Source: Membranipora membranacea (taxonomy: Eukaryota; Bryozoa; Gymnolaemata; Cheilostomatida; Membraniporidae). From it: a stretch of 64,000 nucleotides of DNA. Of this stretch, positions 48,950 to 60,744 are shown in pieces. The stretch spans positions 14,322,001 to 14,386,000 of the forward strand of contig OU612068.1 of the NCBI GenBank assembly GCA_914767715.1, written 5' to 3'. Every line of letters starts with the position of its first letter. Within the stretch, counting starts at the first letter, position 1. The notes below the pieces were generated by a model. That model was not told the origin of the DNA and did not search any database. It worked only from the letters and a program-made list of their open reading frames with translations. Position numbers and translations under genes: made by a program.

Positions 48950-50736
48950 TAACGCGATCTGTATCTGCCTACTGGTTTATGATTCACCAAGCAAACATGC
49001 CATTAGTTATATTTGCTGTAATTTACCACCCCCAGGTTTGCCGAAATTGTCAAAGGATGGGACAGTGGACCACATTATATCCACTGTTTCCAAACTACTG
49101 CATAAGCACTCATCAGCAAAATTATTCATCTGTGGAGATTTTAATGACCTGGATACTGAGTCAACAACAAACATTATCCCAGTTCAACAGATAGTGAGAT
49201 TCCCTCCTCGATATGGCAGTTGTTTAGATCTCATATTCACAGATATTGCTGAGTACGTTGAATCAGGTTGTGTGTCTTTGCCACCAATTTTGACTAACGA
49301 TAACTGTGCCATTTCTGTGCCTTCGGTAAATAGTAAGAGAGCTCCGAATTACAGTACCATAAGAAAACGCAACATCACTCCTGCCTCGAAAGTAGTTGTA
49401 ACAAGAGAGTTGTCCTCCCTCTCATGGTCAAATCTATTCAATGCAAACACAGCTGATGAGAAGGTTGATATCCTTCACAACACTATCAATAGTATACTAG
49501 AGAAACATTGTGCAGTTAGGAGCGTGCGCGTTCCTTCTGGGAAACTGGTATTAACATCACCACTATTCCGCAAACTTCAGCGTGCTAAACAGAAAGCTCA
49601 TAAGAAAAACAACCCAACCTGGAAATTTTTGGCCAAGATGCTGTCATCACGACTTTAACAAAAACTGGCTAAGCAGACTTCGGATAATGTGAATGAGACT
49701 GTTCAAGGTAGCAAAAGCTGGTGGAAAAACCTCAAACAGCTCACTGGAGACTGGCACAATGCACGTCCTGCACCGTTCATATCGATGAATGGTAACTGGC
49801 TGTCCCACTCTCAGTTCGTAGAATAGTTAAACACCTATTACTTCGATGGACATCAAAGCTATGTGCCCATATACCCTTCTTTACCTGATGATTGTGTTTC
49901 TGTCTCTGTTAATGAAATGGAAGTCTTCAAACATCTTAGAGGTATAAACAATCACAAGTCTACTAATAGAGAGGATTATCCTAGCTGGGTCACCAAAAAC
50001 AACGCACATCTATTGTCACTTTCAATAACTAATATAATCAACAAAGTTCTTGAAAGCGGTCATTTCCCCACGCTTTGGAAAAGAGCAGAAGTTACTCCAT
50101 TGAATAAAGTGAAGACACCTTCTACCTTCAAGGAGCTCAGACCTATCTCGTTGCTCTTCCATGTAGGAAAAGCTATAGTAGGAGAAAATCATATCTGAGC
50201 TGATCAAGGCGGAACTCCCCAGTTTTGATGATCAATATGCATATACTAAAGGAATGAGCACCACTGACGCTCTAGTGAAGTTTACAACGGAAATTGCATC
50301 TAGTCTTGATGATAAACAGAATGTTGCTGTTCAGGCTTTGATGCTGGATTTCAGCAAAGCTTTTGATAAAATGCTTCCACACATTGCTATTCAAAAACTT
50401 CTAGCCTTAAATACCAGTCCTAGTCTCGTCAGACTGATGATGAGTTTCTTCAACGATAGATGGCAGAGAGTGAGGTACGCAGATGTATATTCATCATATG
50501 AGTGTTGCAAAATCGGAGTTCCACAGGGTACTATTATGGGACCGCTCTTGTGGAACATTTTTGTGCATGATCTGCTGCCGGAAATACTTTGTATCAAATA
50601 CGCAGATGACACTACAGTTTATAATGTGGTAGAAAGCTCGGAAGTGCGCATCTCATAAAGCATCTCTAGTATTTCATGACAATCCTCTACAGTCTGCAGC
50701 TGATTATGCGGCAAGCTGGTGTGAAGAAAATTCAAT
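48950..50736 (+). pseudogene. Non-LTR retrotransposon remnant, endonuclease and RT part
   Basis: Successive frames, broken by frameshifts and stops, show the end of an APE-type endonuclease (AVIYHP, then LFICGDFNDLD), a linker, and reverse transcriptase with LRPISLL, LDFSKAFDK, GVPQGTIMGPLLWNIFVHDL and the catalytic YADDTTVY. The order and motifs fit CR1/L2-type elements. Stops at about 49657, 49825, 50196 and 50656 make it non-functional. The remainder lies at 55147-55461, beyond the inserted 4.4-kb element. Confidence 0.85.
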
Positions 50737-51647
50737 CTCAGTTCATTAAAAGTATTGGCTGATTTTGGTGATTATCTCCTCCTGACCAAACTTTGAACTT
50801 CACTCTAGGGAAGTGTATTTAACATGGGTGAACTAAACCCACATATAATTATGTATTATACCAATATAAACCCAGTGAGCCACAATAATATTTTTAAAAA
50901 TATTATTTCTCAAAGAAATCTACAAAAAACAGCCGTTACTATCATAGTAATGTATCGCACACCTACTTCCAATAGTCCGATTACTTCCAAATTTCTTTTG
51001 GTTATTCAGAATAGGGCTGTCCAGATATGCCGATTTTTGCATCATTGTAAGTTGCATGCAAGCAAAATGTAACATGTATATCTGTTTTTTGAAAGTATGC
51101 CTGATGTGTGCTTACGATTGCGCAATACACCAGAGACCTTAGCCTTTGATATACTCTCTTTGTCTAAACAAAGCCTCTTCTATAACAAGCTTTCAATTCA
51201 ATCGATGTATGAGGCACAATAATCCTATGTCCCAAATGCAACAAGTACAATTATAATCTGCTACTGGTAGCCTAATACTGTGATTACCAAAGATTATAAA
51301 TTGTTAATACTACATTTTACAAAATATTCTGATCATGAATTAAATGATTCGAATTCAGTAATTTAGCAGGAAATCTCATCATTCAACTTCAAATGTGGAA
51401 ATAAGTCTTAGGCACTAATGGTCTTGATTGGTTTCCCATATTATTTCAATGATTAATATCTCAACAAAATTTTTATTCATGTGTAGTTTAGTTGTAATTT
51501 CATGTATATATAGGTATTTTCACCTTTGTCAAACATTTGATAGTCTAGAAAGTGCTTGAGTTTTATATTATTCAATCGACTTGCTCCACGACCAGTAGAG
51601 CCTCCTGAGTCAAGCTACTAGAAGTGCATGGCAAGCTAGTGCAACCA

Positions 51648-51750
51648 TAGTCTAAGTGCTCAGACTCCAAGGCTCAGGGAGTTGCTTGCGCAAACTATAA
51701 TAGTTTGCGCAAGTAACTCCCTGCGCCTTGGAGTCTGGGCACTTAGACTA
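51648..51750. mobile_element. Hairpin MITE, copy 2
   Basis: Same 100-bp palindrome and the same GTGCAACCA flanks as at 44275-44376. It was therefore carried inside the 4.4-kb element when that was copied, not inserted twice. Confidence 0.85.
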
Positions 51751-52937
51751 GTGCAACCATGATGCGAATGGCTATTATTATTATTATTATAATCTCACAT
51801 GACACATGCCTCCAAAATATACTGACTCTGTGGGTTCGGAAAGATCTTCTTTGTAATTTTGTGATGGCTTATTTAGTCAACACAAACGGGTATGAATCTT
51901 TCAATTTAGAAATTGTGGTTAAAATAGATTATATTTTATTAGCTTCGATTGTTTGATGCAGAAAGCGTGCTATCAAGAATGAGATGGATTTAAGAGTTGG
52001 TGACATACGTTAGAGTGTCAGTCGCACAGCGCGCATGCGTTGGAGGTCATGGGTTTTGTTAGCCCCGAGGGCTTGTCAATTGAGATGCATGGTTTTCTCT
52101 TTGATTACAGATTATAGCAAGAAGCTGATCTATGAATACTGAATTGCAATCTAACTATTATGATAAATGGAAGGTTACCAAAATATGTGCATATCTTGTC
52201 ACTGAGCATAGGGATTCATAAGTTAAAATTGAGATAGGAGCTGGAAAGTGTTTAACACAGAATAATTCATTATGCTAGCATACATCAATTGTAAGCAGAG
52301 GCTGTACACACAGCATTCTTCTCATAGAGTGTTATCATGTGTTGCTACTCACAATAAAATATCTAATTGTGTGGCTAATTAAAATTGTTTTTAAAAACAG
52401 GAGCACACGCTATTGTTTGGTGACAAGATTGAGTCAACATAATCTCATAATTGTGTTGGTTTGTGATGGTTTGTGTCGTCGCAATGTCTCTCTGTTTAGT
52501 CTTACAATCAAAAGATTTACTATGTAGTGCTCTCATATTTACAGGTAGGCATACTAGTAGTGATTGCTTATTTATTTATTTATAGAGGCTTACAAAAGGA
52601 TGGCTAATAATTTAGGTTAGCACAATACAATTTTGAATATTATCATGGGATAAGGCCCCTGTAACTCCTTGCTCTCTGTATAGCATCACAGCCATTAACA
52701 CAGTGAGCAATATCCTCATGACAGTAGATACAATAGTAAAAACCTTTTATACTGTGATTTATCTGGATACCCAACTAACTATATTGACTTCAAGCTGTTG
52801 ATGGCATATGGCCAAGGAGCTATTGGTGACTGCATTTGGAAAACTTCTAACTCAAATTAAGCTGCAAAACAAAACCCCTCCCCTGCCTTCTCTGGTCTTC
52901 ACCTGATTGATTTATTACATATCACAGACAATATTAC

Positions 52938-54277
52938 CAGGGCTCTCAACCACTCAGATTTAGCCCGAGTTACTCAGATTTTTGGGTTCAACTCAGGCTT
53001 CTCAGGGGATTTTAAAATGTGAGCTAAAACTCAGATTTTGCTCGTTGGCAGAGATGAATAATATATAAACAATGCTAAATATTGCCTTACAATAATTTAT
53101 GTCATATTATTAATGAATGATCAGGTATTAGATTCTAGTTGTGATAAGCTATGCTCTCACTGCGCTGCCTATTCAAGTCATTTATGTGAGATTCCAATTT
53201 GTATTTGAGAACGCTTTTAAAATTTAGCTTGTAATGAACTTGACATGATTGAATGAACCTAGTCTTTAATTTGAATATCAACACATTACACCCAACTTGC
53301 CTTTCTGTCAAAGCATCTCGGTTCAGACTGAGATGACATCAAACTTTTGCATGTGAATAATGTGTGGTATTTGTTGTGGGTATTTGATTTCATTTGTGAT
53401 AAGCTATGCTCTTATTGCTCTCCCAGTGATTTGCAAATAGATTATTATGGCTAAATAGAAATTTGAATTTTAGGAATGTTAAAAAAGTCATTTTGCAGGT
53501 GAACCGGATAAATCCAGGCAATGATTTCAAAAGCATCACATTACATCAATTATATGCCTTTCTACCCTGGCGGCTCGATTCGTCAGCCTTTAAAACAATA
53601 TTTTTACAAACATATTTTTACATCATGGGGATTCATTTTCACCTGTGGCGATGGCCTTGGTTCATCTGGATCAAATCTAAAATTATTTACGATTTTATGT
53701 TTACAAGCAATGCTCTAGGTTTTTATTGATTTACTAGCTATCACAAACATAAAATGTTGTGAGAAAAGGATGCATATACTTTGTCATTAAAGGAGCTTGC
53801 TACTAATGTATGGAACTTGCATTTGAGGGCATCGCTCTAGGAAATTTTGTATGATGTGATGCTCATCAGCAGAACAGCACAATAATATCGAGGTCGCCTA
53901 CGTTAAGCCTCAAATTCTTGGCAACATTAAAAACTTTTCTTAGTAATTTCTTGTCTATGGTACATATGCTCGTGTGCGAAACAGGCAGACAATACATCAA
54001 GAGGGAAACTACAAAACTTTTGAACATCATGGAAGCTAATGGCTTTGTACTTAGATGCAACATGTTTTTAACAACATACATTCTTTGACTTGCTTTACCA
54101 GCTATTCTTTGCACATAATCTTCAAATCCCAGGTGTTTCACCCGACAATATTTCGGTACCATCTCAGACATACCCTCAGCTGTTTATGCTCACGGCGTTT
54201 TACACCTTTAAAGTACCACTATGGGACATGCTAATATCAAAACTCAGGTTTCGAATCCTCCCAGGTTGAGAGCCCTG
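52938..54277. mobile_element. hAT-like nested element, copy 2
   Basis: Counterpart of 45572-46929, 1340 bp, with the same CAGGGCTCTCAACC ends and ATATTAC flanks. It was copied together with its host element. The retrotransposon fragment (53866-54171, minus strand) is retained. Confidence 0.75.
53866..54171 (-). pseudogene. Reverse-transcriptase C-terminal fragment, copy 2
   Basis: Same 101-codon fragment as at 46518-46823 with a few substitutions (for example VKNMLHLS for VKKMLHLS). It lacks polymerase motifs and lies inside the second hAT-like element. Confidence 0.6.
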
Positions 54278-55146
54278 ATATTACATAATCAAATAGTAAC
54301 TAGAAACCAGAAGTATTTTATATCTGATATCATATGCCTTCATAATAACAATACTACTACTATTAAGGCTTCTTTGAGGGAAGGATTTGGGATTTTAACG
54401 TGACATTTATTTTCGCACAAATCAGAAGCACTGCCCAATCTATTCTTAAAAATTTTACTTGAAAGACAGTAATTTATGTTTGAAACAACCCTAATAATCT
54501 TCAATAATTTTTAATTGACATTGTTTCCTCAATCAATCCTTGTTTAAAATGTGATAGTGTCAGGCCTTCTTGTGTATTTCTTAGGATTGAAATATTTTTC
54601 TTAATTGTTTGATGGTTATCCCTGGCTTAAATTTAATTCATATCACTGGGCAAAGTCGGTTGACACAAGTACCAGTAGATGAATTATGCGTCCTCATTTA
54701 ATCCCCCCACTCAAAAACTTTGACCCCATCCAGCAAAAATTGGAACCAGTAGTATTGAATTTGGATTAGATTGGAAATAGTAAATCAAATATCTATCGCT
54801 ACCTATTCTCTTGCTATCTTGCAAGTATAAGGGTTTGCGGAGAGTTATTTAACCAGATTGACACAATCTGCTTGGTGCTTGGAGTTTGAAATAAAACCTG
54901 TATACAGGGAGAACTTGTATGCTGGTATAATTTCTGATATTTGGAGACATTCAATTTTGATCCTAGATTCTTCCTCTGTAAAGAATTCTCTCATTTAAGT
55001 TTGTATGTTTACCTGGATACAAGGACGGGATATGATAAATTAGGCAAAGTGGGATAACTTCTAATTCATATTAAGTACGACATTGTATGAAAATGAGAAG
55101 ATAACTCTACAGCAACTTGAAGCCAAAATACTTTTAATGAACTGAG

Positions 55147-55461
55147 ATGCTGTCAAAGATCACTAAGTCACAATCACTGACTCTAACCCTTCAAAAGAAC
55201 ATCATCTGTGATCCTATCAAGATAAATGACATGCCCATGTCACAAAATTCATCAGTCAAACTTTTAGGGGTTTGCTTTGACAATCATATGAGATTCAGTG
55301 CTCACGTTGACTCTGTAATAAGTAAGTTAAGGCCAGCTGTGCATGCCATTATTAGGCTCAGGAAAGTTGGGGTCTCCACGTCTAGTCTGGTCACATTTTA
55401 TAGATCGAGAGTTTTGTCAGTGATCTCGTACTCTCTGATGAAAGTAAATAACAAATTGTAG
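55147..55461 (+). pseudogene. Non-LTR retrotransposon remnant, distal RT part
   Basis: It continues the reverse-transcriptase frame interrupted at 50736: SVKLLGVCFDNHMRFSAHVD, the LG..D..L.F..H thumb-like motif of CR1/L2-type proteins, then ISKLRPAVHAIIRLRKVGVS and FYRSRVLSVISYS. It breaks off soon after, so the 3' end of the element is missing. Confidence 0.8.
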
Positions 55462-56059
55462 TTGTGTGCTCAGAATCAAGGGATAGACAACTTTAAATTT
55501 ATACCCCTAAACCCACCCGCCCACCCCGAACAAAGCTTGTCAAGTCAGGCTAGGAGGGTGCTATGAGTAAATCAGGAAGGGTGGGACACACTTCCACCCT
55601 GCCTGAGTTGTCGGATCAAACTAAGGATCAGTAAAGTTTGTCCTATTTACTTGATTGAGATTTCTAACCTTTGTTGATATTTGATAGTTTGAGATATTAT
55701 TATTTTATGAGGTATAAAAAATAGTGTGGTAGAAAAATGTTGTTGATTACGACAATCTAACATTGGAATGAGCGATATGGGACTAGAAGCAGGAACAGCA
55801 TGACAGCTGATTATATCAGTCACGAGTCAGGAACATGAAGTTCATTGTGAGACAACTGCGATCAGTAACAAAATTATAATTGCTGCCAATTTGAGAATAC
55901 AGCTCATGCACCTTTGTCAGCAGCTTGTGAAGTTTATCATTAGATTACTGTATATGTTTGTATGTATGTATATGTTATGTTTACACACATAACAGCATAA
56001 AATGGAGAGTCAGCATATAGTTTTGTAATGAGGAAGATTCCCTGGTCTGCTGCCGGTTT
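55462..56059. other. Spacer downstream of the three-Kunitz gene
   Basis: No exon is seen. The first 60 bp (TTGTGTGCTCAG...ATAGACAACTT) resemble sequence at about 35998-36050, probably another short dispersed repeat. The 3' UTR of the minus-strand Kunitz gene should extend into this stretch. Confidence 0.45.
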
Positions 56060-57499
56060 TTAGTCCTTGCACTGTCTTTCACATTGTTTTCTGGAGCTGA
56101 AACAGAAATATGATTATTCATATCAGCATGAAATTGTGGCTATGGAGCCGACAAAGTTTTGAAGTTTTAACCTTTCTGAACATGAAGCCTCATAGCCGTC
56201 CAGACAAAGTATTTCTAATGCTAATATTTGCAGTCAATGATCCATGTTGAAAGTTTCATCCATTCCATTAGGAAAACAAGCTGGGCAACGCTATATATTG
56301 CACAAGTTATATGGTGTTACATAGCTTCTTTCCCCCAAGGAGTATGTTATAATATCAAACTTACTTGAAACCAAACTTCTTATTTCCACTTGGTGAGCAG
56401 GTTTTCTTTTTGGTTTCTTCGCATGCATTGGTTGCTTTGTTATACAGCCATCTGATTTTACCAGTCAAGCATGTAACTCCTTTCTCCAGACTGTTTTTGC
56501 ATTTTTTAGGCTTAACTTTGTCAGTGGCTGTAGTCACAACGCATCTCTTTTGACAAGCCTTCTTTGAGCTGTTGTAAAAAAATTAATTTATTATGATAAA
56601 GCATAAACTGACCACTTGTCAAACAAATCCTAGTCTAGTGCTTCAAGACATTAGGGGAGACAATTTCATCAAGCGAGGCTAGATTCGTGAGAGAATGTTT
56701 TCTTTATCAGAAGTTTTTAAGGCCAGAAGGTTGAGTGGGATTAGCCAATAATGATAAAAGAGCAAAAAGCAAAAATATTCTACACAGGAATCAACTATTT
56801 GAAGAATTAAACATACAGCATCAACATATGCACTATATGCACCACCATGCTTTCAATTATATGTGTCTGACTCATGTAAAAAAAGGTCAAACATGTTGAA
56901 TTGATAAACTTTGATTGCATGCTTCATAACAAACATTTTCTGCACCCCGGAGAGGCTGTTATATTTCATGACAGAGTAAGGATTTATTTGTGAGAGTATC
57001 ATAATTCGGTTTGCTAACAACAAATTTAACTATGAAACAATTTCTATTCAAGTGTTACTTCAATGATATTTCGTAATAATAATGCAAATAATCAAACAAA
57101 AGCTATACTGAATTTAGTAACCAGTAAGTTCGCTGATCAGCCAAAAAGTGGTACAATGTGGGACAGATTACACAACTGCACAATTCAGCGCATGCATTAG
57201 CAAATAAAAGAGAGTGAAATTTACAAAAATCTTACTTGAATCTGTTGTCGTTGCCTCTACACCCTCCGTAGGTGAACTGCCTACATTTTCCATTCTTAAA
57301 TCCCCACACCGGTTTAGAGGCTCTACACGGTCCAACCTCTAATGGAAGGTCACACTCAGCAGCGAGCGCTGTCGAAGGGCATGACTCTTCACACTCTTTT
57401 GAGGACCTGAAAAACAAAGAGTTTTATTTGAAATTTTAGATGTTATAACTGATTTTGTTTTTTGTTTCTTAAAATTATGTCTATGTTTTTGACTCCTTA

Positions 57500-57534
<35 letters not shown>

Positions 57535-58433
57535 TATTATTGAATGTATTAAAAAAAAATTAACAACCTCTACAGCATATTTATGTGTTCATTGTACAAA
57601 TAATGAGCTGAAACACTGGGGAGAGCAAAAAACTGTCCTATTAGGTGTATTTTGATATGTCGGTTGTTACGGAATTGGTCACATTGACATGAATATACCT
57701 GAAATTGTTGGAGTTGCCTCCACATCCTCCGTAGATAAATTCTTCACATTTACCATCTTTGCTGCCCCATCTTCTGAAAGCAGCTTTGCAGTTTCCTGTG
57801 ACTAGAGGTGCTGTGCAGTCTGCTGCACCAACTGAATTAAATGAAAACACCATAAAGACATGGCATAAATGTTTCATGATGCGTAGTCTTGATTTACCTG
57901 GGTGCCAACAATTCCTTGTAGAAAAGTTTGATCTTGGCCATGTCTCTCTACCTATTTTACAAACTCAAAGGGGCCCTACTCCCAACTAATTCCTTTATCG
58001 GGCCTTGTTCAGTTTTCACAGTTTGCTGTAAAGTGTAGAAGGATATTTATGGCATCCAACTACAGGAATTTTAGGGTACCTTGCGACAGTCTATAGGATC
58101 AGCCCAATCTTCTAATGTTTATTAAACAGATTTGTTCAATTCGATCTCACTGGGAGTTCCACGCTAAATTTAATATATAAACAATTCTAACAATTCCGAT
58201 TCAGGGCTAAAATAGCTTTCAACTACAAATTATGACTTGAACTTCTTTTTTCAATTATAAGTTCAATAATTTCACTTCCATTCTCCTAAAATAGTGACTT
58301 GTAATCGAGTTTCTTTTTCTTACATCCAACATGTGATACATATTTTTATAAACCTACCATCATTCTGAGCTGCAACGCCTTCAAAGATCCCCAGTGATAT
58401 CCATGCGAGTAGAGCGAAGAGTTTGAGAGACAT
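56060..58433 (-). CDS. Secreted protein with three Kunitz domains
   Basis: Five exons join in phase: 58358-58433, 57699-57831, 57236-57406, 56365-56568 and 56060-56096, giving 206 residues. The signal peptide is [19 protein letters not shown]. Domain 1 is [18 protein letters not shown]...[13 protein letters not shown]. Domain 2 is [15 protein letters not shown]...[13 protein letters not shown]. Domain 3 is divergent ([18 protein letters not shown]...[13 protein letters not shown]) without YGG. The last exon gives CERQCKD and stop. P1-position residues are Lys, Arg and Leu, so domains 1 and 2 look like trypsin-type inhibitors and domain 3 does not. Exon phases and domain order match the six-Kunitz gene, whose domains 1, 5 and 6 are the counterparts, so the two are paralogues. 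The role is unknown beyond secretion and likely protease inhibition. Confidence 0.92.
57498..57541. repeat. TTA trinucleotide microsatellite
   Basis: About 14 units of ATT/TTA with one interruption, in the intron between the first and second Kunitz-domain exons of the three-Kunitz gene. Confidence 0.9.
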
Positions 58434-59705
58434 GCTGTTAACTTGTTGTCCTACAATTTACTTGTGAGTGGTTCTACTGCAAGCGCAGCTTTATAAGCAA
58501 ACTATGTGATAAGCGCATTATCAAACACACGTGTATTTGCGCAGGCTATTTTCACAATAAGGGATGATTCAGCAATTGCTGACGGAACTGATGACTATTT
58601 TATGGGCTATAAAAACACCTACTTTCTCGTCAAACAACAAATGACATGACTTTTATTATTTGCAGTCAGCAGCTGTTTTATGAGGTCACCAAATTATTAA
58701 CAGCGGTTTGTTACAATCGGTCAAACCATGATAATTTATTTGACAGCATGAACGCCAGTTCTTTGCCGTTTACATAGTATTGACATAATGACGTAATATT
58801 CCATGGTGGGAACAATCTTGTTCTAGGCGAACAGGTGACACATCTAACATGGTTTACGACTCACATATTTGTTGAATGTTTTTTATGACAAGCATGTTTG
58901 TGAAGGCAATTTTTAGGGCTCACGCAAATATGGTGCGTGAATAATTGGAAGTAATAACAATTGTTCGGCTGATTTACATTCCAGTGGACTTTATTTATTT
59001 ATACAGAGCATAATTTTCAATTTTCATTCACTAATCAAGTCAGACAAATAAGTAAAAGTGTGTAAGATTGGCTGATTTACGTATCTGCATAACAGCATCA
59101 CCATAGTATGACCAGCATGCCTAGCGCCACATCCAGTCGTAGCCAGTACCTGTTGGGTCTTTCAGTCATTCAAAATTGCTATCTGATCGTTACCCGCTGT
59201 GATGCCAGAGGTCTCTATTCCAACTTTCACACCGGTAAATGAAAACTTTATATCTTCTTAGTAAACGATTTGAAAATAATTTTTCCCAAAAGAGAAGTCT
59301 CAAAATCTATGCTATTCCTGGATTGGTTGTACAGGGAGGGTAGGATACCCTCCCTGCTCCCTGGTTGTACTGTTTTGTTGTGACGAGTTGTCTTCTCAGA
59401 CTCAAAATGATTGAAATATCAGGAGAGCTCAGTGTAGCTATGAAACCACGAATGCACTCAGTAAACTCATGTCGTGTGCTTTCATGGATGAAATGTGTGC
59501 ACTTGTTTAACTCAGGCTTATCACCTCATCACAGTCTGATTTCATCAGAACAATAAATTTGAGATTTTTATTGACCCCCATCCCTTGTTTCATCAATCCT
59601 AGCCACATCGCTACTGCATTTTCAAGTTTGAGATGGGTTGGATTGTCTCTTAACTAGTTTGACAGAGTTGTAGGATTATATTACCAGATAAAGGGTCCAT
59701 TTCTC

Positions 59706-59918
59706 TCATTGAATTGACTCAGAGCTGAGAGATCTACAACAAATCATTCCACCAGAGATTAATAATAATAGGTAAGTGACAACAGTAAGGACTGCTACTG
59801 TTACACCGACCGAGTGCTTAGTTTTGACCAGTCCAAGCCCCTGTTTACTACTTGGTATTGGTTTGACAGTGCCCTGAGTGTGGGTAGGCATTGTTGTAGT
59901 TGATATTGCTGTCATCAT
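59706..59918 (-). CDS. Possible small single-pass membrane protein
   Basis: A 70-codon frame starts ATGATGACAGC and has a Thr/Pro-rich start (MPTHTQGTVKPIPSSKQG), a basic stretch, and one hydrophobic segment of about 20 residues (VGVTVAVLTVVTYLLLLISG) followed by CCRS. This could be a short tail-anchored or type I peptide, or an exon of something larger. No family is recognised and no splice context supports it. It may be chance. Confidence 0.25.
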   Translation of the reverse strand: MMTAISTTTMPTHTQGTVKPIPSSKQGLGLVKTKHSVGVTVAVLTVVTYLLLLISGGMICCRSLSSESIQ

Positions 59919-59945
59919 GGTGATTGGTTAGGGCACTGAGCAACC

Positions 59946-60066
59946 TACAGACTGGCATTTTCATTGAAGGGCAACCAGGGTGTCGCAGCAATGCATGAAT
60001 GGTTACTTAGACTGGCATTTTCATTAAAGGGAAACCAGGGTTTCACAGCAATGCATAAATGGTTAG
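59946..60066. repeat. 60-bp direct tandem repeat, two copies
   Basis: ACTGGCATTTTCATT recurs exactly 60 bp apart (59951 and 60011), and the full units agree at roughly 53 of 60 positions, ending AATGCAT(G/A)AATGGTTA. The unit length is a multiple of three and is open on the minus strand, but no gene is supported. Confidence 0.85.
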
Positions 60067-60589
60067 TAAAGAATGTGCTATGCAGCATCAGCTTTGTGCA
60101 TGACACAAGAAGTTGCTGATTCTTAGCCGAGTTATACATACTTCGGTTTAGGAGAGGTTCAAAGTCATTGCTGTGATAATGATAAAGCACACGCTAAATA
60201 TAACAGGAACAGGAAACTGTTATGTGAGGTTCCATATAAGTTGAGTCAGCGTTTTAGCACTCCTGATGGATGAAATGTTTAAGAAGAATTATAATTGAAT
60301 AATCATGATTCGATTTAGATTTGGTCCTTTTCCTTATGCATAAGGTGCAATCTGCTATCAATCAATGAGAACTTGTTTGAAACCCTGGTTACCATTTAAG
60401 CAAACAAGTACAAGTAGGTTTGCGGGACTCTGTGGGGACACAAATACATATCTCTGTCCGTTTAAAAAAATGTATTTAGTTCTTTCTGCTGGTTTTGGCA
60501 AGTTGCAATCACCGAAATTTAATTGGTGGCTCTATTACATTTAGGAAAGAACGTATTTAGTTTTTGAGGTCGGAATTTTCAATAACAGG

Positions 60590-60655
60590 CACCACTGAGG
60601 ATCCAACCCACGACCTGGTAGAGTCTCAAGTTCGACACTCTACCAATTGAGCTGT
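60590..60655 (-). repeat. tRNA-like remnant
   Basis: Read on the minus strand, AGCTCAATTGGTAGAG is a good A-box/D-arm and GGTCGTGGGTTGGATCC an imperfect B-box/T-arm. The acceptor stem does not pair and the B-box has the wrong base after GGTT. It is likely a tRNA-derived SINE head or tRNA pseudogene, about 100 bp upstream of the MTRR start. Confidence 0.5.
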
Positions 60656-60744
60656 TCTTTATCCCCTCACTGGTTTGAATGATTTCACAATGTTCCTTTT
60701 TACATTCGTACTATTTTAATTGAAGGCTTCTTGAGCACTTGGTG

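Larger units (their letters stand above)
50737..55146 (+). mobile_element. 4.4-kb inverted-repeat element, copy 2
   Basis: It has the same 20-bp terminal inverted repeats and internal layout as copy 1 (43375-47787) with scattered point differences and small indels, so both are recent. It interrupts the retrotransposon remnant and is flanked by AT on both sides. Removing the element plus one AT restores a continuous reading frame across the junction. It is 4410 bp with no transposase. Confidence 0.88.
58434..60744. other. Region between the three-Kunitz gene and MTRR
   Basis: The two flanking genes are divergent, so both promoters should lie here. It holds a possible small membrane-protein frame (59706-59918, minus), a two-copy 60-bp tandem repeat and a tRNA-like remnant. 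Near 59155, GGGTCTTTCA recalls the end of the MITE family found in DPF introns, but no second end was found. Confidence 0.45.

Noticed and set aside
43451-54403. Numerous 60-95-codon frames inside the 4.4-kb elements
   Set aside because: They recur in both copies simply because the DNA is duplicated. Apart from the reverse-transcriptase fragment none shows a protein motif.
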